Notes under the pieces: model-generated
Told to the model about the DNA's origin: nothing
The model's input: only the letters and a program-made list of their open reading frames with translations
Database searches by the model: none
Assembly (NCBI GenBank): GCA_017550525.1
Contig: JAFZOU010000096.1
Span: forward strand, 1-64,000
Source of the DNA: Bacteroidales bacterium
GTDB taxonomy: Bacteria > Bacteroidota > Bacteroidia > Bacteroidales > UBA932
Direction of reading: 5' to 3'
DNA: 64,000 bases
Part shown: positions 26,457 to 34,575 of the stretch, one piece after another
Numbering within the stretch: position 1 is the first letter of the stretch
How the letters are laid out: each line of letters starts with the position of its first letter
Made by a program: the position numbers and the translations under genes

Positions 26457-27443
26457 ATGGATAATTCTGTCAAAAATATCCTCCAGTACATCTTCTGGAC
26501 TGCCGTGGCGGTGGTCCTGGTGTGGTTTTGCGTAAAAGCCATAGACTGGAAAGAGTTCCTTGCCGCATTAAGGATGTGCAGGTGGGAGTATGTGGCCATG
26601 TCCTTTGTCGTCGGCTGCGTCTTCATTGTGGTGAGGGGCCTTCGCTGGCATATGCTCATTCAGCCAATAGATCCCACCATCACCAAAACCCTAGTGATCA
26701 ACGCCTACGGAATAGGTTTCGTTGCCAATCTGGTGCTTCCAAAACTTGGGGAAGCAATAAAGATCGGCTACATAGTGAAGGATTCCGGCAAGAGGGCCGA
26801 TGGAAAGAGGCACCTAACCGTAGACGCAGCAATCGGCACATATCTGGCAGAGAAAGCCGTGGATGCACTAGTGCTGACTATCTGTATTGCCGTCTTTCTG
26901 GCCGGGTCCTGGAGCATTATGAAGGACAACCTGCAGTTCAGTGGCGGCGTGATGAAGTGGACTCTTCTTGCCATCGTGATACTTGCGGTGGCCTTCATCC
27001 TGCTTAGTCGCAAGCTGCAGGGGCGCGGCGGCATCTGGGAAAAATCCTGGAACTTTATCTGCGGAATAGGCAAGGGGCTTAAGACTATCGGCAAACTGGA
27101 AAAGCCCTGGCTCTTCCTACTTTACACCGCATCAATCTGGGGCAGTTTCTGGCTTACCAGCGCCCTCATTGTGTGGGCCCTCAATGACATAGAGCCGTTC
27201 ACCATCCTTACATCGGCCGATGCCTTTGGCCTTATGATAACGGGCACCATATCCTCCCTTATCCCTGTCCCGGGCGGTTTTGGAGCATACCACGGTGCCG
27301 TGGCAACGGTAATGCAGGCCCTTTACGGCATTCCTATGGGCAGCGGAATGATCTACGCCACCCTCAATCACGAGGCCCAGATCCTCTCTCAGGCTGTAAC
27401 CGGCCTGTGGTGCTATATCCACCAGACATTCTTTAGAAAATGA
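26457..27443 (+). CDS. Flippase-like / UPF0104 (LPG synthase TM domain) membrane protein
   Basis: The 328-residue protein has about eight membrane helices and belongs to the lysylphosphatidylglycerol synthase transmembrane / AglD-like group. Recognisable segments are RGLRWHMLIQP (about residues 60-70), NAYGIGFVANLVLPKLGEAIKIGY, the conserved core in the first third, and LIPVPGGFGAYHGAVATVM near residue 265. Members are thought to move lipid-linked compounds. There is no cytoplasmic synthetase domain, so a flippase-like role is more likely than LPG synthesis. It overlaps aroE by 4 nt. Confidence 0.85.
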   Translation: MDNSVKNILQYIFWTAVAVVLVWFCVKAIDWKEFLAALRMCRWEYVAMSFVVGCVFIVVRGLRWHMLIQPIDPTITKTLVINAYGIGFVANLVLPKLGEAIKIGYIVKDSGKRADGKRHLTVDAAIGTYLAEKAVDALVLTICIAVFLAGSWSIMKDNLQFSGGVMKWTLLAIVILAVAFILLSRKLQGRGGIWEKSWNFICGIGKGLKTIGKLEKPWLFLLYTASIWGSFWLTSALIVWALNDIEPFTILTSADAFGLMITGTISSLIPVPGGFGAYHGAVATVMQALYGIPMGSGMIYATLNHEAQILSQAVTGLWCYIHQTFFRK

Positions 27444-28234
27444 AACGCTTTGCGATTATCGGCCATCCTGTAGCGGGTTCCCTGAGTCCCCGCCTTTTTA
27501 CCGCGGCTTATGAAGGCCGATACCCCTATGACCTCATAGACGCCCCCTTCGATGAAGCCTGGGAGCGTTTCCTGAAGGATTACCATGGTATCAATGTCAC
27601 CGCACCATATAAGCAGGATGCTTTCAGGGCGGTGGAAGTCCTTTCAGACAGCGCAAGGGAATGCGGTGCCGTGAACCTTGTAGTGAAAGCCCCCGACGGC
27701 CTTCTCCACGGCTACAACACGGATGTTGACGGCGTTGTTGGAGCCGTCCGTGAAACCGGTTTCCAGCCATCCCATACGCTTATCATCGGGGCCGGCGGCG
27801 CCGCCATGGCTGCCGTTGTAGGCTCAAAAATCCTTGGATCCCAAACCATCACCATTGCCAATCGTACATATGAAAAGGCAGCCGCGCTTGCAGCTGCCCA
27901 TTCATGTGAGGCCGTTCCGCTGGATGAGATCGGCAAACTTACCCCGGATCTTGTCATCTACACCGTCCCTGGAGACGCCCGGTCGGTGCCGGGCGTGACG
28001 GGGGAACCTGTGCCGGGCGTAATGCCCTGCGTCATTCCCGGCTTGACCGGGAATCTCCTCCGTAACGCCGTGGTCCTTGAGGCGGAGTATAAGCGTCCGT
28101 CATTAGCATCGGCCCAGTGCCGCCAGTATATCAGCGGGCTTAGGTGGATCCTCCACCAGGCGGTGGCCGGTTACAGTCTCTTTACAGGAGAGGCCCCCAA
28201 TCTGGAGGCCCTTTCCCGTTCAATTATTTGTTAA
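27440..28234 (+). CDS. aroE: Shikimate dehydrogenase with an in-frame repeat insertion
   Basis: AroE reduces 3-dehydroshikimate with NADPH in chorismate synthesis. AGSLSPRLF (shikimate-binding Ser pair), NVTAPYKQDAF (catalytic Lys), NTDVDG (Asp) and GAGGAAMAAV (nucleotide loop) appear in order. Near residues 178-206 a stretch rich in PGV, PG and TG (SVPGVTGEPVPGVMPC..., ...GLTGNLLR) is encoded by palindromic repeat sequence, complete copy at 28031-28058, and remains in frame. The protein resumes at VVLEAEYKRP and ends close to the usual length. The start overlaps the upstream gene (ATGA). It is convergent with trpB, overlapping by 11 bp. Confidence 0.93.
   Translation: MKRFAIIGHPVAGSLSPRLFTAAYEGRYPYDLIDAPFDEAWERFLKDYHGINVTAPYKQDAFRAVEVLSDSARECGAVNLVVKAPDGLLHGYNTDVDGVVGAVRETGFQPSHTLIIGAGGAAMAAVVGSKILGSQTITIANRTYEKAAALAAAHSCEAVPLDEIGKLTPDLVIYTVPGDARSVPGVTGEPVPGVMPCVIPGLTGNLLRNAVVLEAEYKRPSLASAQCRQYISGLRWILHQAVAGYSLFTGEAPNLEALSRSIIC
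28031..28058. repeat. GTCATTC palindromic repeat inside aroE
   Basis: GTCATTCCCGGCTTGACCGG followed by GAATCTC is a complete unit. Degenerate related pieces (CCCGGTCGGTGCCGGGCGTG, TGCCGGGCGTAATG) precede it from about 27979, giving an insertion near 80-90 bp that keeps the frame. Confidence 0.85.
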
Positions 28235-29588
28235 GAGCATCGGCACTCTTGATGAACTTGGCCAGGTCTTCGTCGGAGACGTGGTAGTTCTGCATCTCTC
28301 CGGAGAAGTAGCTGTCGTAGGCGGCCATATCCACAAATCCGTGGCCTGAGAGGTTGAAAAGGATGGTCTTTTTCTCTCCGGTTTCCTTGCACTTCAGGGC
28401 CTCCTGGATGGTTGCTGCAATGGCGTGGCAGCTTTCCGGAGCGGGGATGATGCCCTCAGTGCGGGCAAACAGCACACCAGCTGCAAAGGAATCCTTCTGC
28501 TCAATGTCCACAGCCTCCATGAAGCCGTCCTTCATAAGCTGGGAGAGGATGACACCGGCGCCGTGATACCTGAGGCCTCCTGCATGGATGGAAGCGGGCT
28601 TGAAGGTATGGCCAAGGGTGTACATGGGAAGGAGGGGAGTCATGCCGGCCTCGTCTCCAAAGTCGTACTCGAATTTACCCCTGGTGAGCTTGGGGCAGGA
28701 ATAGGGCTCTGCTGCAATGAAGCGGGTCTTCTTGCCATCCTGGATGTTATGACGCATGAAAGGATAAGCAATACCGGAGAAGTTGGAGCCGCCGCCAAAG
28801 CAGGCAATCACAATGTCGGGGTACTCTCCTGCAAGTTCCATCTGTTTCTCCGCCTCAAGGCCGATAATACTCTGGTGCAGGCAAACGTGGTTGAGCACGG
28901 AGCCAAGGGCGTATTTGCAGTTGGGGGTGCTTACAGCAAGTTCGATTGCCTCCGAGATGGCGCATCCAAGTGAACCCTGGTCGTTGGGGTTACGGGTGAT
29001 GATGTCCTTACCGGCACGGGTACTCATAGAAGGGGAAGGGGTGATTGCAGCGCCGAAGGTTTGCATGATTGAGCGCCTGTATGGCTTCTGCTCATAGCTT
29101 ACCTTAACCATATAAACAGCGCAGTCAATGCCGAATTTCTTGGTGGCATAACTGAGCGCACCGCCCCACTGACCTGCACCGGTCTCAGTGGTGAGGTTGG
29201 TGATTCCCTGCTCCTTGGCATAGTATGCCTGGGCGATGGCGGAGTTGAGTTTGTGAGAACCTGCCGGACTCACGCTCTCGTTCTTGAAGTAGATGTGTGC
29301 AGGGGTGCCCAGGGCTTCCTCAAGTTCATAGGCGCGTACAAGTGGCGTGCAGCGGTATGCGGCATACTGCTCGCGGATGGGCTCCGGGATGGGAATCCAC
29401 TCGTCTGTCTGGTTCAGTTCCTGGTCTGCGCAGGCCTTACAGAAGATGGGATATAGGTCTTCAGGCTTAAGCGGCTGCTTTGTTGCAGGATGAAGGAAAG
29501 GCAGCGGCTTGTTGGGCATGATAGCCTGGATGTTGAAGTAATGGGTGGGGATTTCGCTCTCCGGGAGCAGGTACTTTTTCTGTCTCAT
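28224..29588 (-). CDS. trpB: Tryptophan synthase beta chain, TrpB2 type
   Basis: TrpB joins indole and serine with PLP. The long N-terminus and SPAGSHKLNSA (PLP-binding Lys, about residue 114) identify the TrpB2 subfamily, which is often independent of TrpA. TETGAGQWG, CFGGGSNFSG (phosphate cup) and the C-terminal NLSGHGFVD are present. The start at 29588 gives MRQKKYLLPE; the frame extends upstream to 29642 without a better start. No trpA or other trp gene is adjacent. Its upstream region contains the structured repeat element at 29623. Confidence 0.95.
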   Translation of the reverse strand: MRQKKYLLPESEIPTHYFNIQAIMPNKPLPFLHPATKQPLKPEDLYPIFCKACADQELNQTDEWIPIPEPIREQYAAYRCTPLVRAYELEEALGTPAHIYFKNESVSPAGSHKLNSAIAQAYYAKEQGITNLTTETGAGQWGGALSYATKKFGIDCAVYMVKVSYEQKPYRRSIMQTFGAAITPSPSMSTRAGKDIITRNPNDQGSLGCAISEAIELAVSTPNCKYALGSVLNHVCLHQSIIGLEAEKQMELAGEYPDIVIACFGGGSNFSGIAYPFMRHNIQDGKKTRFIAAEPYSCPKLTRGKFEYDFGDEAGMTPLLPMYTLGHTFKPASIHAGGLRYHGAGVILSQLMKDGFMEAVDIEQKDSFAAGVLFARTEGIIPAPESCHAIAATIQEALKCKETGEKKTILFNLSGHGFVDMAAYDSYFSGEMQNYHVSDEDLAKFIKSADALNK

Positions 29589-29622
29589 AATAATTATTGT
29601 TAATGTTTGTTCTATTTCTTCT

Positions 29623-29731
29623 TTTTTGGTATATATCCCCAAACCGTCGCTTCGCGACCCCTCCCACTTCGTGGGCCCCTCCCTCTTACATGGCCGAGGG
29701 TGGCCATGGGTTTGGGGATATATACCAAAAA
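29623..29731. repeat. Structured palindromic element, copy 1
   Basis: Outer arms of 23 bp (left TTTTTGGTATATATCCCC plus AAACC) are exact complements of each other. The core holds GTCGC-TTC-GCGAC, CCCAC-TTC-GTGGG and a TGGCC...GGCCA pairing. The core from AACCGTCGC to GGGTGGCCA matches copy 2 at 35798, but the outer arms do not. It lies 34 bp before trpB. Confidence 0.8.
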
Positions 29732-29889
29732 GAACAGCATACTGTAAGTCAGCATGCTGTTCTATATAATAACTATACGGCGAAGCGACTTACAGAGTTT
29801 AACTGCAAGCGCGCCACCAATTGTTATTGTTGCTCATTCTCATTCTGTTACAAAGATGAGGAATAGATTTTTAATATGCAAGACTTTTT
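29732..29889. other. Intergenic sequence between the structured element and sdhC
   Basis: No ORF or RNA gene is recognised. Two nested inverted repeats are visible: AGAACAGCAT with ATGCTGTTCT (29731-29763) and CTGTAAGTC with GACTTACAG (about 29742 and 29788). They might be the end of sdhC transcription, part of the trpB leader, or the edge of a rearrangement. Confidence 0.4.
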
Positions 29890-30651
29890 TTAAAATTTTG
29901 CAAGAAGTGGTGCTGTCCACTCTGCGGAAGCCGTTACGAAATTGGCTTCATACCAGGCGTTGAGTGCGGTGCACACAAACAGCAGGATGATGAGGGTGGC
30001 CACGATGGAACCAATCCATTTGAGGCGCACAAGCCACTTCTTGTTGTTCCAGCCAATTGTCTGGAACATGCTCCAGAAACCGTGGTTGAGGTGTAACCAG
30101 ATGGCAACGAACCATACGATGTAAAGGGCTACTACCCACCAGTTGCGGAAAGTGGCAAGGAGAAGATAGTAAGGATTCTCTGCTTCCCCGCCCATGAATT
30201 CCTGAAGCTGCATCTTTGCCCAGAAGTGGGTGAGGTGGAAGGCAAGGAAACCAAGGATGATGATTCCAAGAACTGCCATGTTCTTTGCGCTCCAGCTGTC
30301 GTTCTTTGCCTTGGAGGCAACCTCATAGCGCTTGAGACCGCCGCGCTTCACTACGTTCTCATAGCTGAGCCAGCAGCCGTAGAGGATGTGGATCATAAAG
30401 CCAAGGGCCAGGATGGGAACCATGATGGTGATGACGGGGGAGGACATGAAGTCGCAGCCAAGCTGGAACCAGCCGTCTCCGTGGGTGTATGGGAAGGCGT
30501 CCTGCGCAACCTTGCCGAAATTACCTTTGAGCGAGTCAATGACGGAGAAGAAGTTGATGGTGCCGTGGAGAAGAAGGAAAATCACCAGGAAAGCACCGCT
30601 GATGCTCTGGATGAACTTCTTGCCGATGGATGAGGTTAAAAAATTAGCCAT
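29890..30651 (-). CDS. sdhC: Succinate dehydrogenase/fumarate reductase cytochrome b subunit
   Basis: This diheme membrane anchor of the Bacteroidota-type complex passes electrons between quinone and the SdhAB subunits. The 253 residues contain five membrane helices with conserved histidines in LLLHGTINFF, HILYGCW, HLTHFWAK and LHLNHGFWSMFQTIGW. In related genomes sdhA and sdhB follow in one operon. Here the gene is followed by repeat sequence and trpB, and no sdhAB genes are in the window. A TATATTTG -7 element lies about 30 nt upstream on the minus strand (30682-30689). Confidence 0.93.
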   Translation of the reverse strand: MANFLTSSIGKKFIQSISGAFLVIFLLLHGTINFFSVIDSLKGNFGKVAQDAFPYTHGDGWFQLGCDFMSSPVITIMVPILALGFMIHILYGCWLSYENVVKRGGLKRYEVASKAKNDSWSAKNMAVLGIIILGFLAFHLTHFWAKMQLQEFMGGEAENPYYLLLATFRNWWVVALYIVWFVAIWLHLNHGFWSMFQTIGWNNKKWLVRLKWIGSIVATLIILLFVCTALNAWYEANFVTASAEWTAPLLAKF

Positions 30652-30752
30652 TATAGTTTAGTTAAATTTGTTTCCAGTTCACAAATATAGGAATCTTTCT
30701 TGGAAGTTTACCAATATTTCGGTACTTTTGTTTGACATTAAAACATCTCTAT

Positions 30753-31457
30753 ATGTACAAACGCGTTCTTCTCAAACTCTCCGGAGAGAGCCTCGGCGGT
30801 CCCGCCGGCAAAGGCCTTGATACTCAGTGGTTGGAAAAATATGCAAAGGAAGTGGCATCGGCAGCAAAAGCCGGCCTTCAGATAGCCATAGTGAACGGCG
30901 GCGGCAACATCTTCCGCGGCCTTCAGGGCGTAGGCAAAGGCTTTGACCGCGTAGACGGAGACAAGATGGGAATGCTTGCAACGGTTATCAACGCCCTGGC
31001 GCTCAAGATGTTCATCAAGGCAGAAGGCGTTGAGGCAGAGGTGTTTACCTCCACACCCATGGAACCCCACGCAAAATATTATATGAGGGATGAAGCCGTG
31101 AAACTGATGGAACGCGGCGGCGTTGCCCTCATTGCCGGCGGCACCGGAAACCCCTTCTTCACCACAGACAGCGGCGCCGCGCTTCGCGCCCTTGAAATTG
31201 GGGCCGATGCCCTCCTCAAAGGCACCCGCGTAGACGGCGTCTACACCGCAGACCCTGAGAAGGATCCATCGGCCAAAAAGTACGATGAACTCTCCTTCGA
31301 TGAGGCCATCTCCAAGCACCTCAAGGTGATGGACCAGACCGCCTATGCCCTCTGCAGTGACGGCAAGATGCCCATTATCGTCTTCGATATGAACGCCACC
31401 GGCAATCTCACCAAACTCCTCTCCGGAGAAAAGGTGGGCACCCTGGTGCATCCGTAG
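30753..31457 (+). CDS. pyrH: UMP kinase
   Basis: PyrH phosphorylates UMP to UDP. The amino-acid-kinase fold is clear: MYKRVLLKLSGESLGG (phosphate-binding Lys), IVNGGGNIFRG (about residues 47-57), AGGTGNPFFTTDSGAALRA, then DGVYTADPEKD. The 234 residues fit the hexameric bacterial family. The ATG at 30753 gives the standard start; the in-frame codon at 30732 would add untypical residues. A TACTTTTG -7 element lies at 30723-30730. It is divergent from sdhC. Confidence 0.96.
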   Translation: MYKRVLLKLSGESLGGPAGKGLDTQWLEKYAKEVASAAKAGLQIAIVNGGGNIFRGLQGVGKGFDRVDGDKMGMLATVINALALKMFIKAEGVEAEVFTSTPMEPHAKYYMRDEAVKLMERGGVALIAGGTGNPFFTTDSGAALRALEIGADALLKGTRVDGVYTADPEKDPSAKKYDELSFDEAISKHLKVMDQTAYALCSDGKMPIIVFDMNATGNLTKLLSGEKVGTLVHP

Positions 31458-31508
31458 TGCAACATCAAGCCGGTTTGTTGCATCTATCAATCGTAAACAA
31501 ATGTTGCC

Positions 31509-32039
31509 ATGAAAGCCAAAGTCAAGCACCTTTATGAAATAATAGCCGGGGCTATCCTGTCCCTGCTTGGGTTTGGATGTACACCGTCAAGTAATCCCGA
31601 TGAGCCGGATCCATATCGTGACACGCCTGTAGAGTATGGTATGCCTCATGCCGATTATGTGATTATGGGAGAAGTCTCATCTGAACTCACAAACGAGCCC
31701 ATCCCCGGAATCAAGGCCACCTTCAGGCGTTATGTGTATACAGATAACAACGGGCAGAAGCAATATGATAACCAGGAGTTCACTACGGATTCAGATGGAA
31801 AAATAAACTCCCCCATGGCAGATCATATGTTCCCCTTGTGGGAGAGGGATGAGTATTCCATTCTCCTTGAAGATATAGATGGTCCGGAAAACGGCGGGCA
31901 GTTTGATTCCGTTGAAATAGGCAAGGATGCCATTACTGTCGAACAGACCAGGAAGGGAAGCGGAAATTGGTATGAAGGGGCTTTCACGATCTCTTTCTCC
32001 GGTAAAATGGAATTATCTCAGGGGGAAGAGCAACAGTAA
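31509..32039 (+). CDS. Radical SAM-associated putative lipoprotein
   Basis: The 176 residues begin with an export signal ending GFGC (lipobox-like, Cys about 24) followed by a short acidic/proline linker. The signature VEYGMPHADYVIMGEVSSE (about residues 44-62) is that of the rSAM/lipoprotein system substrate family (TIGR04134-type). A beta-rich domain with Tyr and Asp repeats follows. The radical SAM gene begins on the last base of its stop codon, so the two are translated together. The modification made on this protein is not known. Confidence 0.85.
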   Translation: MKAKVKHLYEIIAGAILSLLGFGCTPSSNPDEPDPYRDTPVEYGMPHADYVIMGEVSSELTNEPIPGIKATFRRYVYTDNNGQKQYDNQEFTTDSDGKINSPMADHMFPLWERDEYSILLEDIDGPENGGQFDSVEIGKDAITVEQTRKGSGNWYEGAFTISFSGKMELSQGEEQQ

Positions 32040-33109
32040 TGCTTTCCTTACGGCACAGAATAGGGCTGGAACTTTCCCTGCCCATGATAAACGGCGTAAT
32101 CAGGGAACATCCCCTGACTGCGCTGTTTTGGGAATGTACTTTGAGGTGCAATCTCCGCTGCAGGCACTGCGGAAGTGACTGCAGGGTGGAATCGGCCTTG
32201 AAAGACATGCCTCTGAATGATTTCCTGCCGGTTCTTGACAGCATTGCACGGGAAACGGACCCTCACAGGGTGATGATCAATGTCACCGGCGGGGAGCCTC
32301 TCGTCAGAAAAGACCTTGAGGAGTGTGGAAAAGCGTTTTATGATCGCGGATTTCCCTGGGGAATTGTAACCAACGGCCAGTTACTTACGCCGGAGCGGTT
32401 CCATAGTCTTCTTCGCAGCGGCCTCAGGGCCGTTACGGTGAGTCTGGACGGAATAGGAGAAACCCACGACTGGATGCGAGGAGTTCCCGGTAGCTTTGGA
32501 AAAGCCCTTGCCGCTGCGCGTATGGTGGCCGGTTCCGGTGCCGTGGAGTATGACGTGGTGACTTGCGTAAACAAACGCAGTTACAAGGAGTTGGACCGGA
32601 TCAAGGAACTGCTCATTGAAAATGGCATCAAGGCCTGGCGGCTTTTCACTGTGTTCTCTGTGGGGCGGGCGGCACATGACCCGGAGCTTCGCCTTTCAGG
32701 AGAAGAGTTCCGTGGCCTGATGGAGTTTATAAAACGCACTCGCCGTGAAGGCCGTATCAAGGCTAGTTATGGCTGTGAAGGCTTCCTCGGCAATTTTGAA
32801 GGGGATGTCCGTGACAGGTTTTTCCTTTGCAGTGCCGGCATAACAATCGGCTCCGTGATGGCCGACGGCTCCATTGCCGCCTGCCCCAGCATAAGGGCCG
32901 ATTACAGCCAAGGCAATATCTACAAGGGCGATGATTTCATGGATGTTTGGAACAACCGCTATGGCATTTACCGTGACCACGGTTGGATGAAAACCGGGGA
33001 ATGCGCCTCCTGCAGATATTGGCGCTATTGCCGCGGCAATGGTATGCATCTTCGTGATGCTGATGGACAACTGATTTTCTGCCACCTCCACCGCATCCAG
33101 GAAAAATAG
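32039..33109 (+). CDS. Radical SAM maturase of the rSAM/lipoprotein system
   Basis: The 356-residue enzyme has the 4Fe-4S cluster motif CNLRCRHC (CxxxCxxC, about residues 39-46) and the SAM-binding GGEP (about 88-91). A SPASM-like C-terminal region contributes cysteines in FFLCSAG, IAACPSI, GECASCRYWRYCRGN and LIFCHLH for auxiliary clusters. This matches the TIGR04133-type maturase, which always accompanies the lipoprotein family upstream. The likely substrate is that lipoprotein, modified before export. The 1-nt overlap supports a fixed ratio. Confidence 0.88.
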   Translation: MLSLRHRIGLELSLPMINGVIREHPLTALFWECTLRCNLRCRHCGSDCRVESALKDMPLNDFLPVLDSIARETDPHRVMINVTGGEPLVRKDLEECGKAFYDRGFPWGIVTNGQLLTPERFHSLLRSGLRAVTVSLDGIGETHDWMRGVPGSFGKALAAARMVAGSGAVEYDVVTCVNKRSYKELDRIKELLIENGIKAWRLFTVFSVGRAAHDPELRLSGEEFRGLMEFIKRTRREGRIKASYGCEGFLGNFEGDVRDRFFLCSAGITIGSVMADGSIAACPSIRADYSQGNIYKGDDFMDVWNNRYGIYRDHGWMKTGECASCRYWRYCRGNGMHLRDADGQLIFCHLHRIQEK

Positions 33110-33117
33110 CATCCTCC

Positions 33118-33128
33118 GGACCTGGTCC
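33118..33128. repeat. GGACCTGGTCC palindrome
   Basis: Core of the TGGACCWGGTCCA family, one mismatch at the outer base. A degenerate second copy (TGGACCCAATCCA, about 33139) follows. Confidence 0.6.
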
Positions 33129-33207
33129 AGCGGTGATTTGGACCCAATCCAGCCCATTCCAAACTGGCCGTTTTTGTTAACTGATTGATTATCGGCCGAT
33201 TATAACA

Positions 33208-33237
33208 TTTACTCCCACCCAAATGGGCGGGAGTAAA
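33208..33237. terminator. Bidirectional terminator-like hairpin
   Basis: TTTACTCCC-A-CCC pairs with GGG-C-GGGAGTAAA. It lies between the convergent rSAM and DUF4252 genes. A perfect ATCGGCCGAT palindrome (33192-33201) sits just upstream. Confidence 0.6.
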
Positions 33238-33281
33238 TAGCATAAGTGTCAAATATTCAAGTGTTTAACTAAAACGCTCAA

Positions 33282-33767
33282 TTAATCTGCTGCGGCGGAT
33301 GCAATGACTTCTTCCAGCTTTGAGCGGTCCATTTGGCCGTCTATGGAAAGGAAGGTGGTCTCTGAGCCGTCCTTTGCCAGCATAAGAAGGGACGTTACGG
33401 TCTTGTCATCCCCAACGGAGAACAGCCTCATCACCTCTCCGTCTTCCTTGGCTTCCATAAGGAGTTCATACTTGCTCTTGTTAAGGCCGCGGGACACTTC
33501 TCCATAGAGCTTGTCTCCGGTGGCAACATCTTCCGTTGAGAGTAGGTAGAAGCCGTTCATGGACTTGATGATGGGAGTGAAGTTCACGTCTTCGTCGGCA
33601 AGTTCAACGTCCGGGATACGGCCGATGAGCCTGAACATGGCCGGGGAGATGTACACGGCGCTCACTCCTGGAAGGTCAGAGTATTTGTTATATAAATCCT
33701 TGCCGCCCTGGGCAAAGGCCGGAACAGCCAGCACGATGGCTGCTATTATTGCATATATCTTTTTCAT
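33282..33767 (-). CDS. DUF4252 exported protein
   Basis: The protein (about 161 residues) has a Sec signal (MKKIYAIIAAIVLAVPAFAQ) and a DUF4252-like body (DLPGVSAVYISPAMFRLIG, then YELLMEAKEDGEVMRLFSV). The start at 33767 overlaps the upstream gene's stop (ATGA); the TTG at 33773 is less likely. It is last in a four-gene operon and resembles the first gene, so it is a probable paralogue. DUF4252 proteins usually accompany ECF sigma genes in Bacteroidota; their function is not established. Confidence 0.82.
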   Translation of the reverse strand: MKKIYAIIAAIVLAVPAFAQGGKDLYNKYSDLPGVSAVYISPAMFRLIGRIPDVELADEDVNFTPIIKSMNGFYLLSTEDVATGDKLYGEVSRGLNKSKYELLMEAKEDGEVMRLFSVGDDKTVTSLLMLAKDGSETTFLSIDGQMDRSKLEEVIASAAAD

Positions 33768-34105
33768 TTCCAATAGTTTAGTTTGTTAAATGTGGATTCT
33801 GCGTCTTCCAGTTTTACGGAAGCGCTGTTTACTGAGCCGGAAATCTTGCAGAGGGCATTCTCAACGGCGGCGTATGCAAGGTAGGGATCTTCAAAGGTAT
33901 CCTTGGGGGTCTTTGACCTGCTGTCAAGGCCGATAAAAACTGCTGCCACAACTGCCGCTGCAGCCGCTGTGCTCCAAAGAGCCACGGGCGCTTTGGCAGA
34001 GGGAAGCTTTACGGAAAGGTCCCCGGGGACGGGGATGCTTTCATCGGCCCCAATCCTTTGAAGTTCCTCTACGGATAATTTCTCTATTTCTTGAATTGAT
34101 TTCAT
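33764..34105 (-). CDS. Probable anti-sigma factor, single-pass membrane protein
   Basis: The 113-residue protein starts with a short cytoplasmic helix (MKSIQEIEKLSVEELQRIG), followed by one membrane segment (VALWSTAAAAAVVAAVFIGLD, about residues 42-62) and a periplasmic tail. It lies directly after the ECF sigma gene with a 4-nt overlap. Position and topology fit an anti-sigma factor that holds the sigma at the membrane. No zinc motif (ZAS) is present, so the call rests on context. Confidence 0.65.
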   Translation of the reverse strand: MKSIQEIEKLSVEELQRIGADESIPVPGDLSVKLPSAKAPVALWSTAAAAAVVAAVFIGLDSRSKTPKDTFEDPYLAYAAVENALCKISGSVNSASVKLEDAESTFNKLNYWK

Positions 34106-34575
34106 AGCAGTTGTTTTAATCTTTTCCTTGCCAGGGACACCTGAACCCTGATGTTAAGGCCGCTGAGGCCGGTGCGTTTTTCTATCTCTGGGTAATCCAG
34201 CCCCTCTATCACCTTCATCTTAAGCAGTTTTCGCTGGCTCTCGGGGAGCCCCTCCATCGCTTTCCTTACGCCCTCCAGTTGTTCCTTTAACTCTATGTCT
34301 TCATCCGGAGGGCCCTTGACGGCCATCTCTTCCTTAAGGGAGTCTGAGGGGAATCTCTTCCTTATGCGGTCTATGCACAGGTTCCTCATCATAAGGGATC
34401 CGTATGATACCGGTTCCCGGATAAATTCCAGACGGTCCCTGAGGTTCCATAGTTTCAGGTAGAGGTCCTGGACGGCGTCCCTTGCATCGGCCTCATTCTC
34501 AAGTATATAGAAGGCAATGCGGTAGAAACGTCCCTGGAGGGGAATCCATATGTCCTCGAAGGCCCTACTTGTCAT
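34102..34575 (-). CDS. ECF-type RNA polymerase sigma factor
   Basis: The 157 residues have sigma region 2 (FYRIAFYILENEADARDAVQDLYLKLW, -10 recognition and core binding) and region 4 (LPESQRKLLKMKVIEGLDYPEIEKRTGLSGLNIRVQVSLARKRLK, an HTH). The spacing without region 3 is typical of ECF sigma factors. It overlaps the neighbouring genes on both sides by 4 nt and is co-transcribed with two DUF4252 proteins and a membrane anti-sigma candidate. Confidence 0.93.
   Translation of the reverse strand: MTSRAFEDIWIPLQGRFYRIAFYILENEADARDAVQDLYLKLWNLRDRLEFIREPVSYGSLMMRNLCIDRIRKRFPSDSLKEEMAVKGPPDEDIELKEQLEGVRKAMEGLPESQRKLLKMKVIEGLDYPEIEKRTGLSGLNIRVQVSLARKRLKQLL

Noticed and set aside
29780..29825. tRNA-like 3' end (GCGCGCCACCA)
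   Set aside because: No matching acceptor 5' strand, no T-arm consensus and no anticodon arm could be built on either strand.
29589..29889. Tryptophan attenuator leader for trpB
   Set aside because: Hairpins exist, but no short leader peptide with Trp codons was found, and the main hairpin belongs to a dispersed repeat.
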